Below, piece after piece: positions 29,283-40,900 of a DNA stretch of 64,000 nucleotides; within the stretch, counting starts at the first letter, position 1; the number at the start of each line of letters is the position of its first letter. The DNA is from Neisseriaceae bacterium ESL0693 (GTDB lineage Bacteria; Pseudomonadota; Gammaproteobacteria; Burkholderiales; Neisseriaceae). The notes under the pieces are model-generated. The model ran no database searches. It was not told where the DNA came from and was given only the letters and a program-made list of their open reading frames with translations. The translations under genes and the position numbers were made by a program. The stretch covers positions 62,001 through 126,000 of the forward strand of contig JAQTIE010000001.1 of the NCBI GenBank assembly GCA_029433475.1, in the 5' to 3' direction.

Positions 29283-32200
29283 ATGAATAAAATTTATCGT
29301 GCTGTATGGAATGAAAATAAACAAACCTGGGTGGCCGCTTCCGAGTTGGCCAAAGGTCGGGTTAAATCAAATTTAACCATTGCACCCAAAGATATAAAGC
29401 GTAAAAACCGCTGGTGGGGATTAATGAAACTGGCTTTTATTGCCGGTCTGATTCAGTTGCAGTTTTGTACTTCGCTCTCCTTTGCTTCCAATATTGCCCT
29501 TATCGGCAGTAATTCCAACAGTACCACCGAGGTAGGCACCAGTTTTGATAATGGCACAGGCTATGGTCATGGCAGCCATGGTTCTGTGGTGCTGGCCGGC
29601 GATGATGATCAATGTGGCGCCGATAAGGTACAAGGGCGCCGTGGGCTGACCAGCGGCATGACGGCATTGGCACAGTATTTACGCTTTGCCAACAACACCA
29701 CTTTATCAGGAAAATACCATCCTTATGGTACTTCCCAGGACGTACAAAAATGGAGCGGCAGCGGCATGACAACCTCTGCTGATGCAACCGATAAAACCTA
29801 TGTGGGTTATACAGGACCGAGTACTACCGGCGGAGAAGCAAATGCTTTGCCTGATGCCTATGGTGTGTATTCATTTGCTTATGGCTGTGGCAGTTATACC
29901 GAAGGCAATTACTCCGTGGCTTTTGGCAGTAATGCCACGGCTCTGGGTGGCGGTGCCATGGCGTTTGGTGTATCGGCACTGGCCTCATCACCGGCCAGTA
30001 TTGCATTTGGTGATGATTCTGAAGCCACCGGTACTTCAGCGGTAGCGGTGGGATCGATTGCCAATGCCCAGGGTGAAGGCAGTGTGGCCATGGGTTTGAA
30101 TGCTCAGGCAGTGGGTGCGGATGCCGATATACCGATGGCACCAGACGCCAGCAAAGACCCTGCGGCCGGTAAAAATTTAGACAGCATGAATCCTTTTGCC
30201 AGTGAAAGTACCATTGCCCATTCGGCAACCGCCATTGGTAACAGTGCTTTGGCCAATGGCTCTTCAGCAACCGCAGTGGGTAATGTGGCGCAAGCTACTG
30301 GTACTTCAACTGTGGCCGTGGGTTATGCCGCCAAAGCCACTGCGGTTGGCGGAGTGGCTTTGGGGGGTAAATCGGTAGCCGCCACTGAAGCAGGTGTTAA
30401 GGGTTATGATGCTGCAACAGGCGTGGCTACCCAGCTTTCAGATGCGGCCTGGAGCAGTACAGCCGGTGCAGTATCGGTGGGTGATGCCGATCACAACATC
30501 ACCCGCCAGATCAATGGTGTGGCGGCCGGTCTGGCCGATACGGATGCGGTGAATGTGGCGCAGTTAAAAGGGCTGCATGATTCTGTTTCTAGCGGTATCA
30601 GCAATTTATCTGGCCGCAGCAATGATTTACAAACCGGGCTGGACGACGCCAATCAGAACATCAGCACGCTGCAAACCGGCTTATCTGATACCAATAGCAA
30701 TATCAGCACGGTACAAACCCATCTGGACAGCACCAATGATGCTGTCAGTGGTTTGCAGACAGATTTAAGTAATGCTACAGACAATATTTCCACGTTACAA
30801 ACCAGTCTGGATACCACCAATAATACCATCAGCGGTTTACAAACGGATTTAACTACAGCCAACAGCAATATCGATACATTACACAAGAATCTGGCCAGCA
30901 CAGATCAGAATGTCAGCCAATTACAGACTCATTTATCCGATACCGATCAGACCATGACTGAGCTGCAAGGCCATGTCACCGATACCCAGACCGATGTCGG
31001 TCATTTACAGCACAATGCATTACAGTGGGACGAAGAAGCGGGCGCATATGATGCCGGCCGTCTGGCAGATGCCGACGCTGAGACAAAAACAGCCGCCAAA
31101 ATCATTAATGTGGCTGATGGCAGCTTAAGCCAGGATTCAACCGAGGCAGTTAATGGCGGTCAGTTATTCACCACCAACAGCCATGTCAGCAGTTTATCTA
31201 CCACCGTGGCTACCGGTTTAGATGGTCTTAATACCGCCATCAATACAACCCAAACCGATCTGGTTGCATTATCCAGCAGCACTGCCGACAGCATCGGCCA
31301 GCTGTCAGCACAACTGGACACCAGCGTCAGTACCGTCAATAGTCATTTGACCGATACAGATGCGCATGTGTCAGCAGTACAACAGAATGCCTTGCAATGG
31401 GATGATGACTTGAAAGCCTATGATGCCTCGCATGGCAGCGCTGATGGACAGAAAATCACCCATGTGGCGGCCGGTAGGGTGGCCGCTGATTCCAGCGATG
31501 CGATTAATGGCAGCCAGTTATTCACCACCAATAGCCATGTCAGCAGTTTATCTACTTCAGTAGATCAGCAGATTGCTGGTGTGCATCAGGATGTGGCCTC
31601 TTTATCAACCACCGCAGCCGATGGGTTTAATCAGTTATCCACATCAATGGATAAACAATTTGCCGATGTTAATCAAAACCTGAGCTCTTTATCTACCTCG
31701 GCCGATGCCCATTTTAAAGATTTAACCGACAGTATCTCAACCATCACCAGCGATGGCCTCAATCAGGTGTCTACCGATGTCAGCACTTTGCAGAATAATG
31801 CCTTGCAATGGAATGATGACTTGAAAGCCTATGATGCCTCGCATGGCAGCGCTGATGGGCAGAAAATCACTCATGTGGCGGCCGGTAGTGTGGCGGCCGA
31901 TTCAAGCGATGTAGTCAATGGTAGCCAGCTCTATGATCTGTCTACCAGTACCGTCAGTCATATTAATACACTGACCAGTAATATACAGGATTTGAGTAAC
32001 GGCCTGAATCAGACCACCGATCAGTTGAATATTCTGTCTACCGCCACTGCCAGCAGTTTAAGCAGTGTCAACAGTAGTCTGAGCCGTGCGGATCATCGTC
32101 TGGATAGTTTGTCTACTTCAGCGTCAACCGGTCTGAATGGTTTGAGTAAAGACCTCACCACCACCAACAGCAATCTGACTTCGCTGTCCAGCAGTACTGT

Positions 32201-35200
32201 CGATCAATTGCATCAGCTGTCAACCACCACCGCCGGCAGCATCAGTACTTTGAATCAGGATCTGACCAGTACCGGCCAGCAACTGACCCAGTTGTCTACC
32301 ACTACCGCAACCAGTTTAAGTACATTGACCGGTGATTTGTCTGAAGCCAATGTCAATATATCCGGTTTACAGCAAAATGCATTGCAATGGAATCAGGATC
32401 TGGGTGCCTATGATGCAGCGCATAACAGTACCCGTCAGAAGATTACCCATGTGGCCGCGGGTGATGTAGCCGTTGATTCCGCCGATGCGGTCAATGGCAG
32501 TCAGTTGTATCAGACCAATACGGATGTGGCTCAGTTATCCACAGCTGTGGATAAACAGTTTGCGAATGTTAATCAGGGTTTAAGTTCTTTATCTACTTCA
32601 ACCGATGCTCACCTTAAAGATTTAACCGACAGTATCTCAACCATCACCAGCGATGGTCTGAATCAGGTTTCCGGCAATGTGGATCATTTACAGCAAAATT
32701 CATTACAATGGAATAATGATCTTAAAGCCTATGATGCCGCTCATGGCAGTACTGATGGGCAGAAAATCACTCATGTGGCGGCCGGTAGTGTGGCGGCCGA
32801 TTCGAGCGATGCAGTCAATGGTAGCCAGCTCTATGATTTAACTGCCAGCACAGACAGAGGTTTCAATAGTTTATCCACAAGTTTAAGTCAGACCGATACC
32901 GATGTAGGCAATTTATCAAAAAGTCTGGGTACTACGGTAGCGCATGTGGCGCAGTTGTCCGATTCAGTATCCACAGGTTTGAGCGAGGTACACAGCAATC
33001 TGGCCGCCACCGATGCCAATGTGACCGGCTTACAGCAAAATGCCTTACAGTGGAATGATGATTTAAAGGCTTATGATGTTGCCCGCAGCAGCATCAACCA
33101 GAAAATCACCCATGTGGCCGCGGGTGATGTGGCCGCTGATTCGAGCGATGCAGTCAATGGTAGCCAATTATATGATTTAACGACTGATACAGCCAATCAT
33201 TTTACTGATGTAGAAGACAATTTATCGACCACCAATACCGTTTTGACCCATTTGTCCAGCAGTACTTCTGCCGATGTCAGCAGCCTGTCTACCAGTATTA
33301 ACAGTGTCAATAGCAGTCTGATTGACACCAATACCCAGCTGCAATTGACCAATACCAACTTGCAGCATGTCACTGATGATCTGAGTACCACCAACAGTCA
33401 ATTGAGCAATGTGACCCAATGGACCGCTTCCCAGTTACAAACCACCAACAGTCATCTGACCGATTTGTCGACCAGTACCGCCGGCAGCATTAATCAACTC
33501 AATGCCGGTCTGAATGATGCCAACAGTCAGTTAACCAGCTTATCCACCCAGACTTCAAGTGGTCTGAGTAGTCTCAGTCATGATTTAGCGAATACCCATC
33601 AGCAGCTGGACGGTTTACAGCAAAACAGCTTGCAATGGAACAGCCAGCAAGGTGCTTATGATGCCGCCGGTGCCGATGGCAGTGCCCGACAGATTACCCA
33701 TGTGGCCGAAGGTCGGGTAGAAAAAGGTTCAACCGATGCCATTAACGGTGAGCAATTCTATGATCTGTCCACCAGTACCTCGGCCGGTTTAAACAGTTTG
33801 TCTACTGGTCTGAGCAGCATGAGTCATGATTTACTCAGTACCACCAATGACGACTATGACAGTTTGTCTGCTTCCCTTAATGATGCCGATGCCGATATTG
33901 CCGATTTACAAAGCCACAGTTTGCAATGGCGCGATGACGTGGGCGGTTATGATGCCAGCCATAATGATCAGAATCAGAAAATTACCCATGTGGCTGCCGG
34001 AGACGTCAGTGATGCTTCAACCGATGCCATTAATGGTGCCCAGCTCAATACCCTGGCAACCGCAACTGATCATCGTTTCAATGAATTATCCGGCGGCTTA
34101 AGCCAGACCAACGATACGGTCAACAGCGTGACCCGCAGTCTGGGGGATACCATCACCCGAGTAGCCGAACTGACAGACACAACCTCTACCGGTATCCATG
34201 ATCTCAGTACTCAGGTAGCCGCAACCCAGGATAATGTGGCTTTATTACAGCAAAACAGCCTGCAATGGGATGATAGCAGCCAGGTTTATGATGCCGCTCA
34301 TGCGGGGACAACGGCAAAAATCACCCATGTGGCTGCGGGCGATGTAGCGGCGGATTCAACCGATGCCGTTAATGGCAGCCAGCTGTATGACCTGACTACC
34401 GTTACCCAGGACAATATTCACAGTCTGTCTACCGGCCTGAGTCATACCCTCACTGATCTGACCACAACCAACAGCCAGCTGAATCAATTGTCTACCACTA
34501 CCGGCAACAGCATCAGTACACTGAATCAGGATTTACTGACCAGTAACACCCATATCGCTGCATTAGAACAGAACACGTTACAATGGAATCAAGACACCCA
34601 TGCCTATGATGCCGCTCATGGCACCAGTCAGCCGCAGCGCATTACCCGGGTAGCGGCCGGCGAAGTGAGTGACACTTCAACCGATGCCATCAATGGTGCC
34701 CAATTACAGGCAACCAATGAGGCGATACAGCAATTATCGGGTATTCTGGGGACTTCAGCGGCTGATGCAGGAGAAACCGGCACCAGTAAACCAGTCTATA
34801 CCACCACCAATGCCCAAGGTGAAACCCTCACGGCCAACACCGTCAATAAAGCATTGAATAACCTCTATCAGGGCGGTTTGCAATCGATACATGTTAACAA
34901 TAGCGGTAACGATTCAATCGCCACCGGTAAAGATGCAATCGCCATTGGTGATGGTGCCAAAGCATCTGGTGACCAGAGTTTCAGTATCGGCACAGGCAAT
35001 GTGGTCACCGGCAATCATTCCGGTGCCATCGGTGATCCGAATACCATCCATGGTACCGCCACCTATGCGCTGGGGAACAACAACAATACCGGTACGGCTG
35101 ACCATTCCATGGTACTGGGCTCTGAAAACAGCATCAGCAATTCAGCCGACAATCCGGTCAGCGGTGATCTGGTGGTGGGTAATAACGCCAAGGTGGTTAA

Positions 35201-36878
35201 TGCCAGCAACAGCATGATTGTCGGTAACAATGCCTACATGGCGGCAGACAATGGTCTGGCACTGGGTAATCAGACGGCAGTAACCGGTATTGCCGGTATT
35301 GCTGCCGGCCAGAATGCCAGTGTACTGGCAGACAATGGCATCGCATTGGGCACAAATGCACAGGCAGCCAATACGGCCAGTGTGGCTTTGGGTTTTGCCG
35401 CCAAAACCACTGTAGATGATGGCGTGGCTCTGGGCAGTGAATCTGTGGCCAATACCGCTGCCGGTGCCATCGGCCTGGGTGCACCGCAACAAAAAGACAT
35501 CAGTTTGTCTGCTGCCTGGCAAAGCACACGCGGCGCCGTGTCTGTGGGGGATATGAATCAGGACATTACCCGTCAGATTACCGGTGTGGCTGCCGGTACC
35601 GAAGATACCGATGCGGTTAACGTGGCACAATTAAAAGCCTTCACCAGCGATCTTTCCACTTCTTTGAATGATACATTAGCCAATTCCATCTCCACCGGTT
35701 TAAACGGTCTGCAAACCGATTTGTCCACAGTTAATACCTCACTTGTGGATTTACAGCAGCAGGCATTACAACTCAATGGCAAAGACTATGATGCCCGAAA
35801 CCATATTATCGGTAATGTGGCTGATGGCCGGCTGGCTGCTGATTCACACGACGCCGTAAATGGCAGTCAACTGGCCAGCGTACGCGATGCTTTGCAAGCG
35901 GACATTAATAAAACCAATGAACGCATTGATTATTTGGCCGATATACCCTCTGTGCCGCCTGAAGAGCTGACCAGCCTCAGTACCAGTACCGCGGCCAGTC
36001 TGGACGCCACCCACAATGCGTTGGCTACCGGCCTGGGTGGAGGTGCTGCTTATGATGATCAGGGTCAGTTTATTGCCCCGCAATACACCACCACCGCAGC
36101 TGATGGCTCCAGCCTGACTGCTCATAATGTGGCCGATGGTTTACACAACCTCTATCAGGGAGGTAGTCAGGCCATGCATGTGAATAGCCGGCAGGATTCA
36201 GTCGCTAAAGGTAAAGATGCTGTAGCCATCGGTAGTCAGGCACAGGCCAATGGTGATTTTTCCATTGCCATGGGTAGTCACGCCAGTACCGCCAGCCAGG
36301 CTCATGATGCCATAGCCATTGGTACCAATACTTCGGCCACTCAAAATGGCGGCGTGGCACTGGGCAGCGGTTCCGTGGCCAGTGTGGCGGCGGGTGTCAG
36401 TGGTTATGTGCCTGCTGGTGCAACAGATGCTCAGATGAGTACCATTGACGCTACCCGCAGCACGCAGGCCGCCGTTGCTGTCGGCAATGCCGATGGCGGT
36501 ACTTATCGCCAGATTACCGGTGTGGCCGCTGGCACCAATGACAGCGATGCGGTCAATGTGGCCCAGCTAAAAGCGGTTAATAATCAAATGACCCAGATCA
36601 ATCAGTATGTCAATAATATCGATAACCGTATTGATCATGTTGAGCGCAAAGCCTATTCCGGTACCGCACTGGCTCTGGCTTTATCCGGCGCCTATCTGCC
36701 GGCGTTAAATGGTGGCGAACAAGCCGTCGGCGTTGGCGTGGGTTCCTACCAAGGCTATGCTGCCGTTGGTGTTAACTATAAAGCATTGAATAATCATGGT
36801 GATGTTTCATGGGGTGCGGGTATATCGTCTACCGGACACGAATTTGGCCTCAATGCCGGCTTAGGTTTTAAATGGTAA
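29283..36878 (+). CDS. giant trimeric autotransporter adhesin (YadA-like, type Vc), 2531 aa
   Basis: A surface adhesin that forms a lollipop trimer in the outer membrane. It begins with an extended signal peptide (MNKIYRAVWNENKQTWVA, residues 1-18; hydrophobic core ~47-62, cleavage near FASN). The head (~150-400) has YadA left-handed repeats (AVAFGSNA, SVAMGLNAQ). A HIM-type motif (ITRQINGVAAGLADTDAV) joins the stalk (~430-1830). The stalk is a Ser/Thr-rich coiled coil with repeated LSTS and about ten LQWxxxxxxYDA-ITHVAAG-DAVNGSQLY modules. A second head-like block (~1870-2090) and a short stalk lead to the C-terminal anchor (YSGTALALALSGAYLPALNGG... ending LNAGLGFKW). Two Cys in the N-terminal head are shared with the second adhesin. 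The following gene is its paralogue. Ligand unknown. Confidence 0.93.
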   Translation: MNKIYRAVWNENKQTWVAASELAKGRVKSNLTIAPKDIKRKNRWWGLMKLAFIAGLIQLQFCTSLSFASNIALIGSNSNSTTEVGTSFDNGTGYGHGSHGSVVLAGDDDQCGADKVQGRRGLTSGMTALAQYLRFANNTTLSGKYHPYGTSQDVQKWSGSGMTTSADATDKTYVGYTGPSTTGGEANALPDAYGVYSFAYGCGSYTEGNYSVAFGSNATALGGGAMAFGVSALASSPASIAFGDDSEATGTSAVAVGSIANAQGEGSVAMGLNAQAVGADADIPMAPDASKDPAAGKNLDSMNPFASESTIAHSATAIGNSALANGSSATAVGNVAQATGTSTVAVGYAAKATAVGGVALGGKSVAATEAGVKGYDAATGVATQLSDAAWSSTAGAVSVGDADHNITRQINGVAAGLADTDAVNVAQLKGLHDSVSSGISNLSGRSNDLQTGLDDANQNISTLQTGLSDTNSNISTVQTHLDSTNDAVSGLQTDLSNATDNISTLQTSLDTTNNTISGLQTDLTTANSNIDTLHKNLASTDQNVSQLQTHLSDTDQTMTELQGHVTDTQTDVGHLQHNALQWDEEAGAYDAGRLADADAETKTAAKIINVADGSLSQDSTEAVNGGQLFTTNSHVSSLSTTVATGLDGLNTAINTTQTDLVALSSSTADSIGQLSAQLDTSVSTVNSHLTDTDAHVSAVQQNALQWDDDLKAYDASHGSADGQKITHVAAGRVAADSSDAINGSQLFTTNSHVSSLSTSVDQQIAGVHQDVASLSTTAADGFNQLSTSMDKQFADVNQNLSSLSTSADAHFKDLTDSISTITSDGLNQVSTDVSTLQNNALQWNDDLKAYDASHGSADGQKITHVAAGSVAADSSDVVNGSQLYDLSTSTVSHINTLTSNIQDLSNGLNQTTDQLNILSTATASSLSSVNSSLSRADHRLDSLSTSASTGLNGLSKDLTTTNSNLTSLSSSTVDQLHQLSTTTAGSISTLNQDLTSTGQQLTQLSTTTATSLSTLTGDLSEANVNISGLQQNALQWNQDLGAYDAAHNSTRQKITHVAAGDVAVDSADAVNGSQLYQTNTDVAQLSTAVDKQFANVNQGLSSLSTSTDAHLKDLTDSISTITSDGLNQVSGNVDHLQQNSLQWNNDLKAYDAAHGSTDGQKITHVAAGSVAADSSDAVNGSQLYDLTASTDRGFNSLSTSLSQTDTDVGNLSKSLGTTVAHVAQLSDSVSTGLSEVHSNLAATDANVTGLQQNALQWNDDLKAYDVARSSINQKITHVAAGDVAADSSDAVNGSQLYDLTTDTANHFTDVEDNLSTTNTVLTHLSSSTSADVSSLSTSINSVNSSLIDTNTQLQLTNTNLQHVTDDLSTTNSQLSNVTQWTASQLQTTNSHLTDLSTSTAGSINQLNAGLNDANSQLTSLSTQTSSGLSSLSHDLANTHQQLDGLQQNSLQWNSQQGAYDAAGADGSARQITHVAEGRVEKGSTDAINGEQFYDLSTSTSAGLNSLSTGLSSMSHDLLSTTNDDYDSLSASLNDADADIADLQSHSLQWRDDVGGYDASHNDQNQKITHVAAGDVSDASTDAINGAQLNTLATATDHRFNELSGGLSQTNDTVNSVTRSLGDTITRVAELTDTTSTGIHDLSTQVAATQDNVALLQQNSLQWDDSSQVYDAAHAGTTAKITHVAAGDVAADSTDAVNGSQLYDLTTVTQDNIHSLSTGLSHTLTDLTTTNSQLNQLSTTTGNSISTLNQDLLTSNTHIAALEQNTLQWNQDTHAYDAAHGTSQPQRITRVAAGEVSDTSTDAINGAQLQATNEAIQQLSGILGTSAADAGETGTSKPVYTTTNAQGETLTANTVNKALNNLYQGGLQSIHVNNSGNDSIATGKDAIAIGDGAKASGDQSFSIGTGNVVTGNHSGAIGDPNTIHGTATYALGNNNNTGTADHSMVLGSENSISNSADNPVSGDLVVGNNAKVVNASNSMIVGNNAYMAADNGLALGNQTAVTGIAGIAAGQNASVLADNGIALGTNAQAANTASVALGFAAKTTVDDGVALGSESVANTAAGAIGLGAPQQKDISLSAAWQSTRGAVSVGDMNQDITRQITGVAAGTEDTDAVNVAQLKAFTSDLSTSLNDTLANSISTGLNGLQTDLSTVNTSLVDLQQQALQLNGKDYDARNHIIGNVADGRLAADSHDAVNGSQLASVRDALQADINKTNERIDYLADIPSVPPEELTSLSTSTAASLDATHNALATGLGGGAAYDDQGQFIAPQYTTTAADGSSLTAHNVADGLHNLYQGGSQAMHVNSRQDSVAKGKDAVAIGSQAQANGDFSIAMGSHASTASQAHDAIAIGTNTSATQNGGVALGSGSVASVAAGVSGYVPAGATDAQMSTIDATRSTQAAVAVGNADGGTYRQITGVAAGTNDSDAVNVAQLKAVNNQMTQINQYVNNIDNRIDHVERKAYSGTALALALSGAYLPALNGGEQAVGVGVGSYQGYAAVGVNYKALNNHGDVSWGAGISSTGHEFGLNAGLGFKW

Positions 36879-36918
36879 GCTGCTTATTCATTTCTTGAAT
36901 ACGGTTGTAATACATTCT

Positions 36919-36952
36919 CCCGTTTCCTGATTTCAGGAGACGGGATTTTTTT
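36919..36952 (+). terminator. terminator of adhesin 1
   Basis: CCCGTTTCCTGA (36919-36930) pairs with TCAGGAGACGGG (36933-36944, one G-T pair) and is followed by a run of seven T (36946-36952). Confidence 0.9.
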
Positions 36953-37902
36953 GTATTGAAGACAGGATAACTGCTCTTTATTTGACTCATCAGGATCAAT
37001 AAAAACGCAACCAAAACCATAACTGAACATAAATTCTGATCCATTGAAAACACAACATTAAAATCATAAATAGTAACTTATTTATATATAAATAAAAAAA
37101 TGGAGCTATAAATCCAATAATGTCACTTTAATAAAAAATATAATAATTATCAAAACTTTAAAAACTCTATCGAATATAAAATTAATATAAATAATCTAAA
37201 TTAAACACAGTAAAGAAATAACATTACTTATGTTAATTTAGTGTTAAGCGGGAAAAATCTAATTCATATAACTATGTTGATGAATTAGCAATCAGAATTA
37301 AAAAAGCAGTGCTTTATATGAAAATTTATGTTGATTTAAATTTACCTACATTTTAGAATGAGCCACTTTGTTAAGGGAATTTCAATACAAAGGCATATTA
37401 TTTTGTGTATGTTCATGCTGATAACCCGATAAAGATTATGAGCATGATATTGCTATGTGCATTGTATAAACCTGATTAAATCAGAATGAATGACAGTAAT
37501 CAGTAATGGATATGATGATTATGTTTTTAATTTATGTATTTGATAAGGCTTTATTTTTGACGTTGCATATAGGGGTTTGTATCAGATTTCCGACTTAAAA
37601 ATAGTTATACCGAATACACCATTATTCCAGATTGAATTTAATTAACCGATCAATACAGTTGAATTTACAGGCTGTTATTTTTATGTGTCCAACCATGAAA
37701 AATTGTAAGTATGCCTGTTTTTTCCTGAAGAAACAGGCCAGCAAACTGTTAATGCTCAGGTTAATCATTCATTTGTAGTTAACCTGGAAAATAAATGTTT
37801 TCAAACAAAGCATGTGATTAAGTTAGTTAGTTTATTAACGTATTAAAAAATTGGATTAATACGAAGTTATTAAACAGTTATTTACCTTTTTGGAACCTAT
37901 CA
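36953..37902. other. long AT-rich region between the two adhesin genes
   Basis: About 950 bases with no credible gene. The adhesin-1 terminator and the near-identical segment before the second ATG bound a very AT-rich stretch. It probably carries an independent promoter for adhesin 2. Confidence 0.5.
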
Positions 37903-40900
37903 ATGAATAAAATTTATCGTGCCGTATGGAATGAACATACACAAACCTGGGTAGCCGCCTCAGAGCTGGCTAAAGGTCAGGTGAAATCCAACGTAAGCCT
38001 GACACCGGCCACAGAAAAGCACAAAAACCGCAGCTACGGGCTGGTGAAGCTGGCCTTACTGGCTGGGTTGGTACAACTGCAATTTAATACGTCGCTGACT
38101 TTTGCGTCTAATCTGGCCATTAACGGCTCTACTGTTAGTTCTAATGCTGCCAATGCGGTAATCTACCCAGGAGGTAGCGACGGTTCCGTGGTATTGTCAG
38201 GTGGAAACATAACTGCAGATAGTGGTCATTGTGGTGCCGATAATGTTAATGGCCGGCGTGGGGTGACTGGTGGCATCAGTGCATTAGAAGAGTATTTGCG
38301 CTTTAGCAATAACACTGCTTTTGGTAAATATAATCCGTATGGCACATCAACAGAACAACAAGTTCAGGATGGTGTGATTTCTAAACCTAACCGTGTTAAT
38401 GCTGGTCATACTACACCAGCTACGGGTAACGGCCCAAGCTCTGGCTATATCAGCGAAATGACTGGTGGTACCACCGTTGTGAAACCTATTGCTTATGGTG
38501 TAGGTTCATTTGCCACCGGTTGTGGCAGCTATGCTACCGGCAATTATTCTGTTGCTTTTGGCAATAATGCCACTGCCTTGGGCGGTAGTTCCATGGCTTT
38601 TGGTGTAGCGGCGCTGGCTGCGTCTCCAGCCAGTATCGCTTTTGGTACTGGTGCAGAAGCCAATGGTACTTCAGCTGTTGCCATGGGCTCTATTGCCAAT
38701 GCGCAGGGCGAGGGCAGTGTGGCTATGGGTTTAAATGCCCAGGCAGTGGGTGCCGATGCAGATAAGCCAATGGCACCGGATTCAAGCAAAGATCCGGCCA
38801 GTAATTTAGACACCATGAATCCGTTTGCCGATGCCAGCAACATTGCTCATTCCGCAACCGCAATTGGTAACAGCGCCTTAGCCAATGGCTCTTCAGCAAC
38901 CGCAATTGGTAACGTGGCGCAGGCCATAGGCACTTCCACGGTAGCACTGGGTTATGCTGCTCAGGCAACCGCTACCGGCGGCGTGGCGTTGGGCGGTAAA
39001 TCTGTGGCGGATACCGAAGGCGGTGTAGCAGGTTATGATCCTGTTACTGGTAAACCTTCCACCAAGGGAGGCATTGCCTGGACCAGTACTACAGGTGCTG
39101 TGGCTGTAGGTGATGTAAAAAATAATGTTACCCGCCAGATCACTGGTGTAGCTGCCGGTAAAGAGGGCACAGATGCCGTCAACGTAGCTCAGTTAACCAG
39201 TCTGGCCACTTCTGTTTCTACCAGCATTTTTGATTTATCCACTTCCAATCAGTATTATGTTGATCGCTTAGATACTGCTACCAGCAACATTCAAACCTTG
39301 CAGAACAATACATTACAATGGGACGAAGCGGCCAATGCGTATGATGCCGGCCGTCCTGCTGCTACAGCGGATACCAAAATAGCTACTAAAATCATTAATG
39401 TAGCTGATGGTAAACTGGCGCAAGATTCAACTGATGCCGTGAATGGTAGCCAATTATTTACTACCAACAGCAACGTAAGCAGTTTGTCCACAGCAACGGC
39501 CACTGGTTTGGATAATCTGACTCAATCCATAGATACCACTAACAGCAGCGTAAGCAGCTTGTCCACGGCTACGGCCACTGGTTTGGATAATCTGACTCAA
39601 TCCATAGATACCACTAACAGCAGCGTAAGCAGTTTGTCCACAGCTACGGCCACTGGTTTGAGCGGTCTGACTCAATCCCTAGATACGACCAACAGCAGTG
39701 TAAGCAGCTTGTCTACAGCTACTTCTTCTGGCTTGAATGATCTGACTCAATCCATAAGTACTACCAACAATACCGTAAGCAGTTTGTCCACAGCTACGGC
39801 CACTGGTTTGAACAGTCTGACTCAATCCCTAGATACGACCAACAGCAACGTAAGCAGCTTGTCTACAGCTACTTCTTCTGGTTTGGATAATCTGACTAAA
39901 TCCATAAGTACCACCAACAATACTGTAAGCAGCTTATCTACAGCTACTTCTTCTGGTTTGAATGATCTGACTAAATCCATAAGTACCACCAACAGCAGCG
40001 TAAGCAGCTTGTCCACAGCGACTGCCACTGGTTTGGATAGTCTGGCTCAATCCGTAAATACCGATCTGGCTTCTCTGTCTACCAGTACAGCCGGCGCCAT
40101 CACAAAACTGGACGGTAATATCAGTACGGTAACCGGTAATTTAGCCAATACAAATCTGCAACTATCTGCATTACAGCAGGATGCATTACAGTGGAATAAT
40201 GACCTTAAAGCCTATGATGCCGGCCGTAGCGATGCCAATCGTAAAATCACCCATGTGGCCGCAGGCGATGTCAGCGCTGATTCAACCGATGTGATCAATG
40301 GCAGCCAGTTATATCAGACCAACACCACCGTAGACAAGCGGTTTACCGATGTCACTAATAGCCTGGGCGCCTTATCAACCTCAACCTCAACCAGTTTTCA
40401 GGAACTGACAGACAACATCAATTCTCTTGCCGGTGGTAGCCTGACTCAATTGTCTGCCAACGTAAGCACTTTGCAGCAAGATGCTTTGCAATGGAATAGT
40501 CAGCTCAATGCTTATGATGCCGGCCGTAATACTGCCAACCGTAAAATCACCCATGTGGCGGCAGGCGATATCAGCGCTGATTCAACCGACGTGATTAATG
40601 GCGGCCAGCTATATCAGACCAATACCACCGTTGGCAATTTGTCTACTTCAGTAGACAACCGCTTTACCAATGTCAATACCAGCCTGAACGCTTTATCAAC
40701 CTCCACCTCAACCGGTTTTCAGGAACTGACAGACAACATCAATTCTCTTGCTGGTGGCAGCCTGGCTCAGTTGTCTGCCAACGTAAGCACCTTGCAGCAA
40801 GATGCTTTGCAATGGAATAGTCAGCTCAATGCTTATGATGCCGGCCGTAATGCCGCCAATCGTAAAATTACCCACGTGGCGGCAGGTGATATCAGTGCTG

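Noticed and set aside
31630-32890. Several TTATCCACA/TGTGGATAA matches inside adhesin 1
   Set aside because: They are codons of the repeated Leu-Ser-Thr (TTA TCC ACA) and Val-Asp-Lys stalk motif, so they arise from coding repetition and not as a DnaA cluster.
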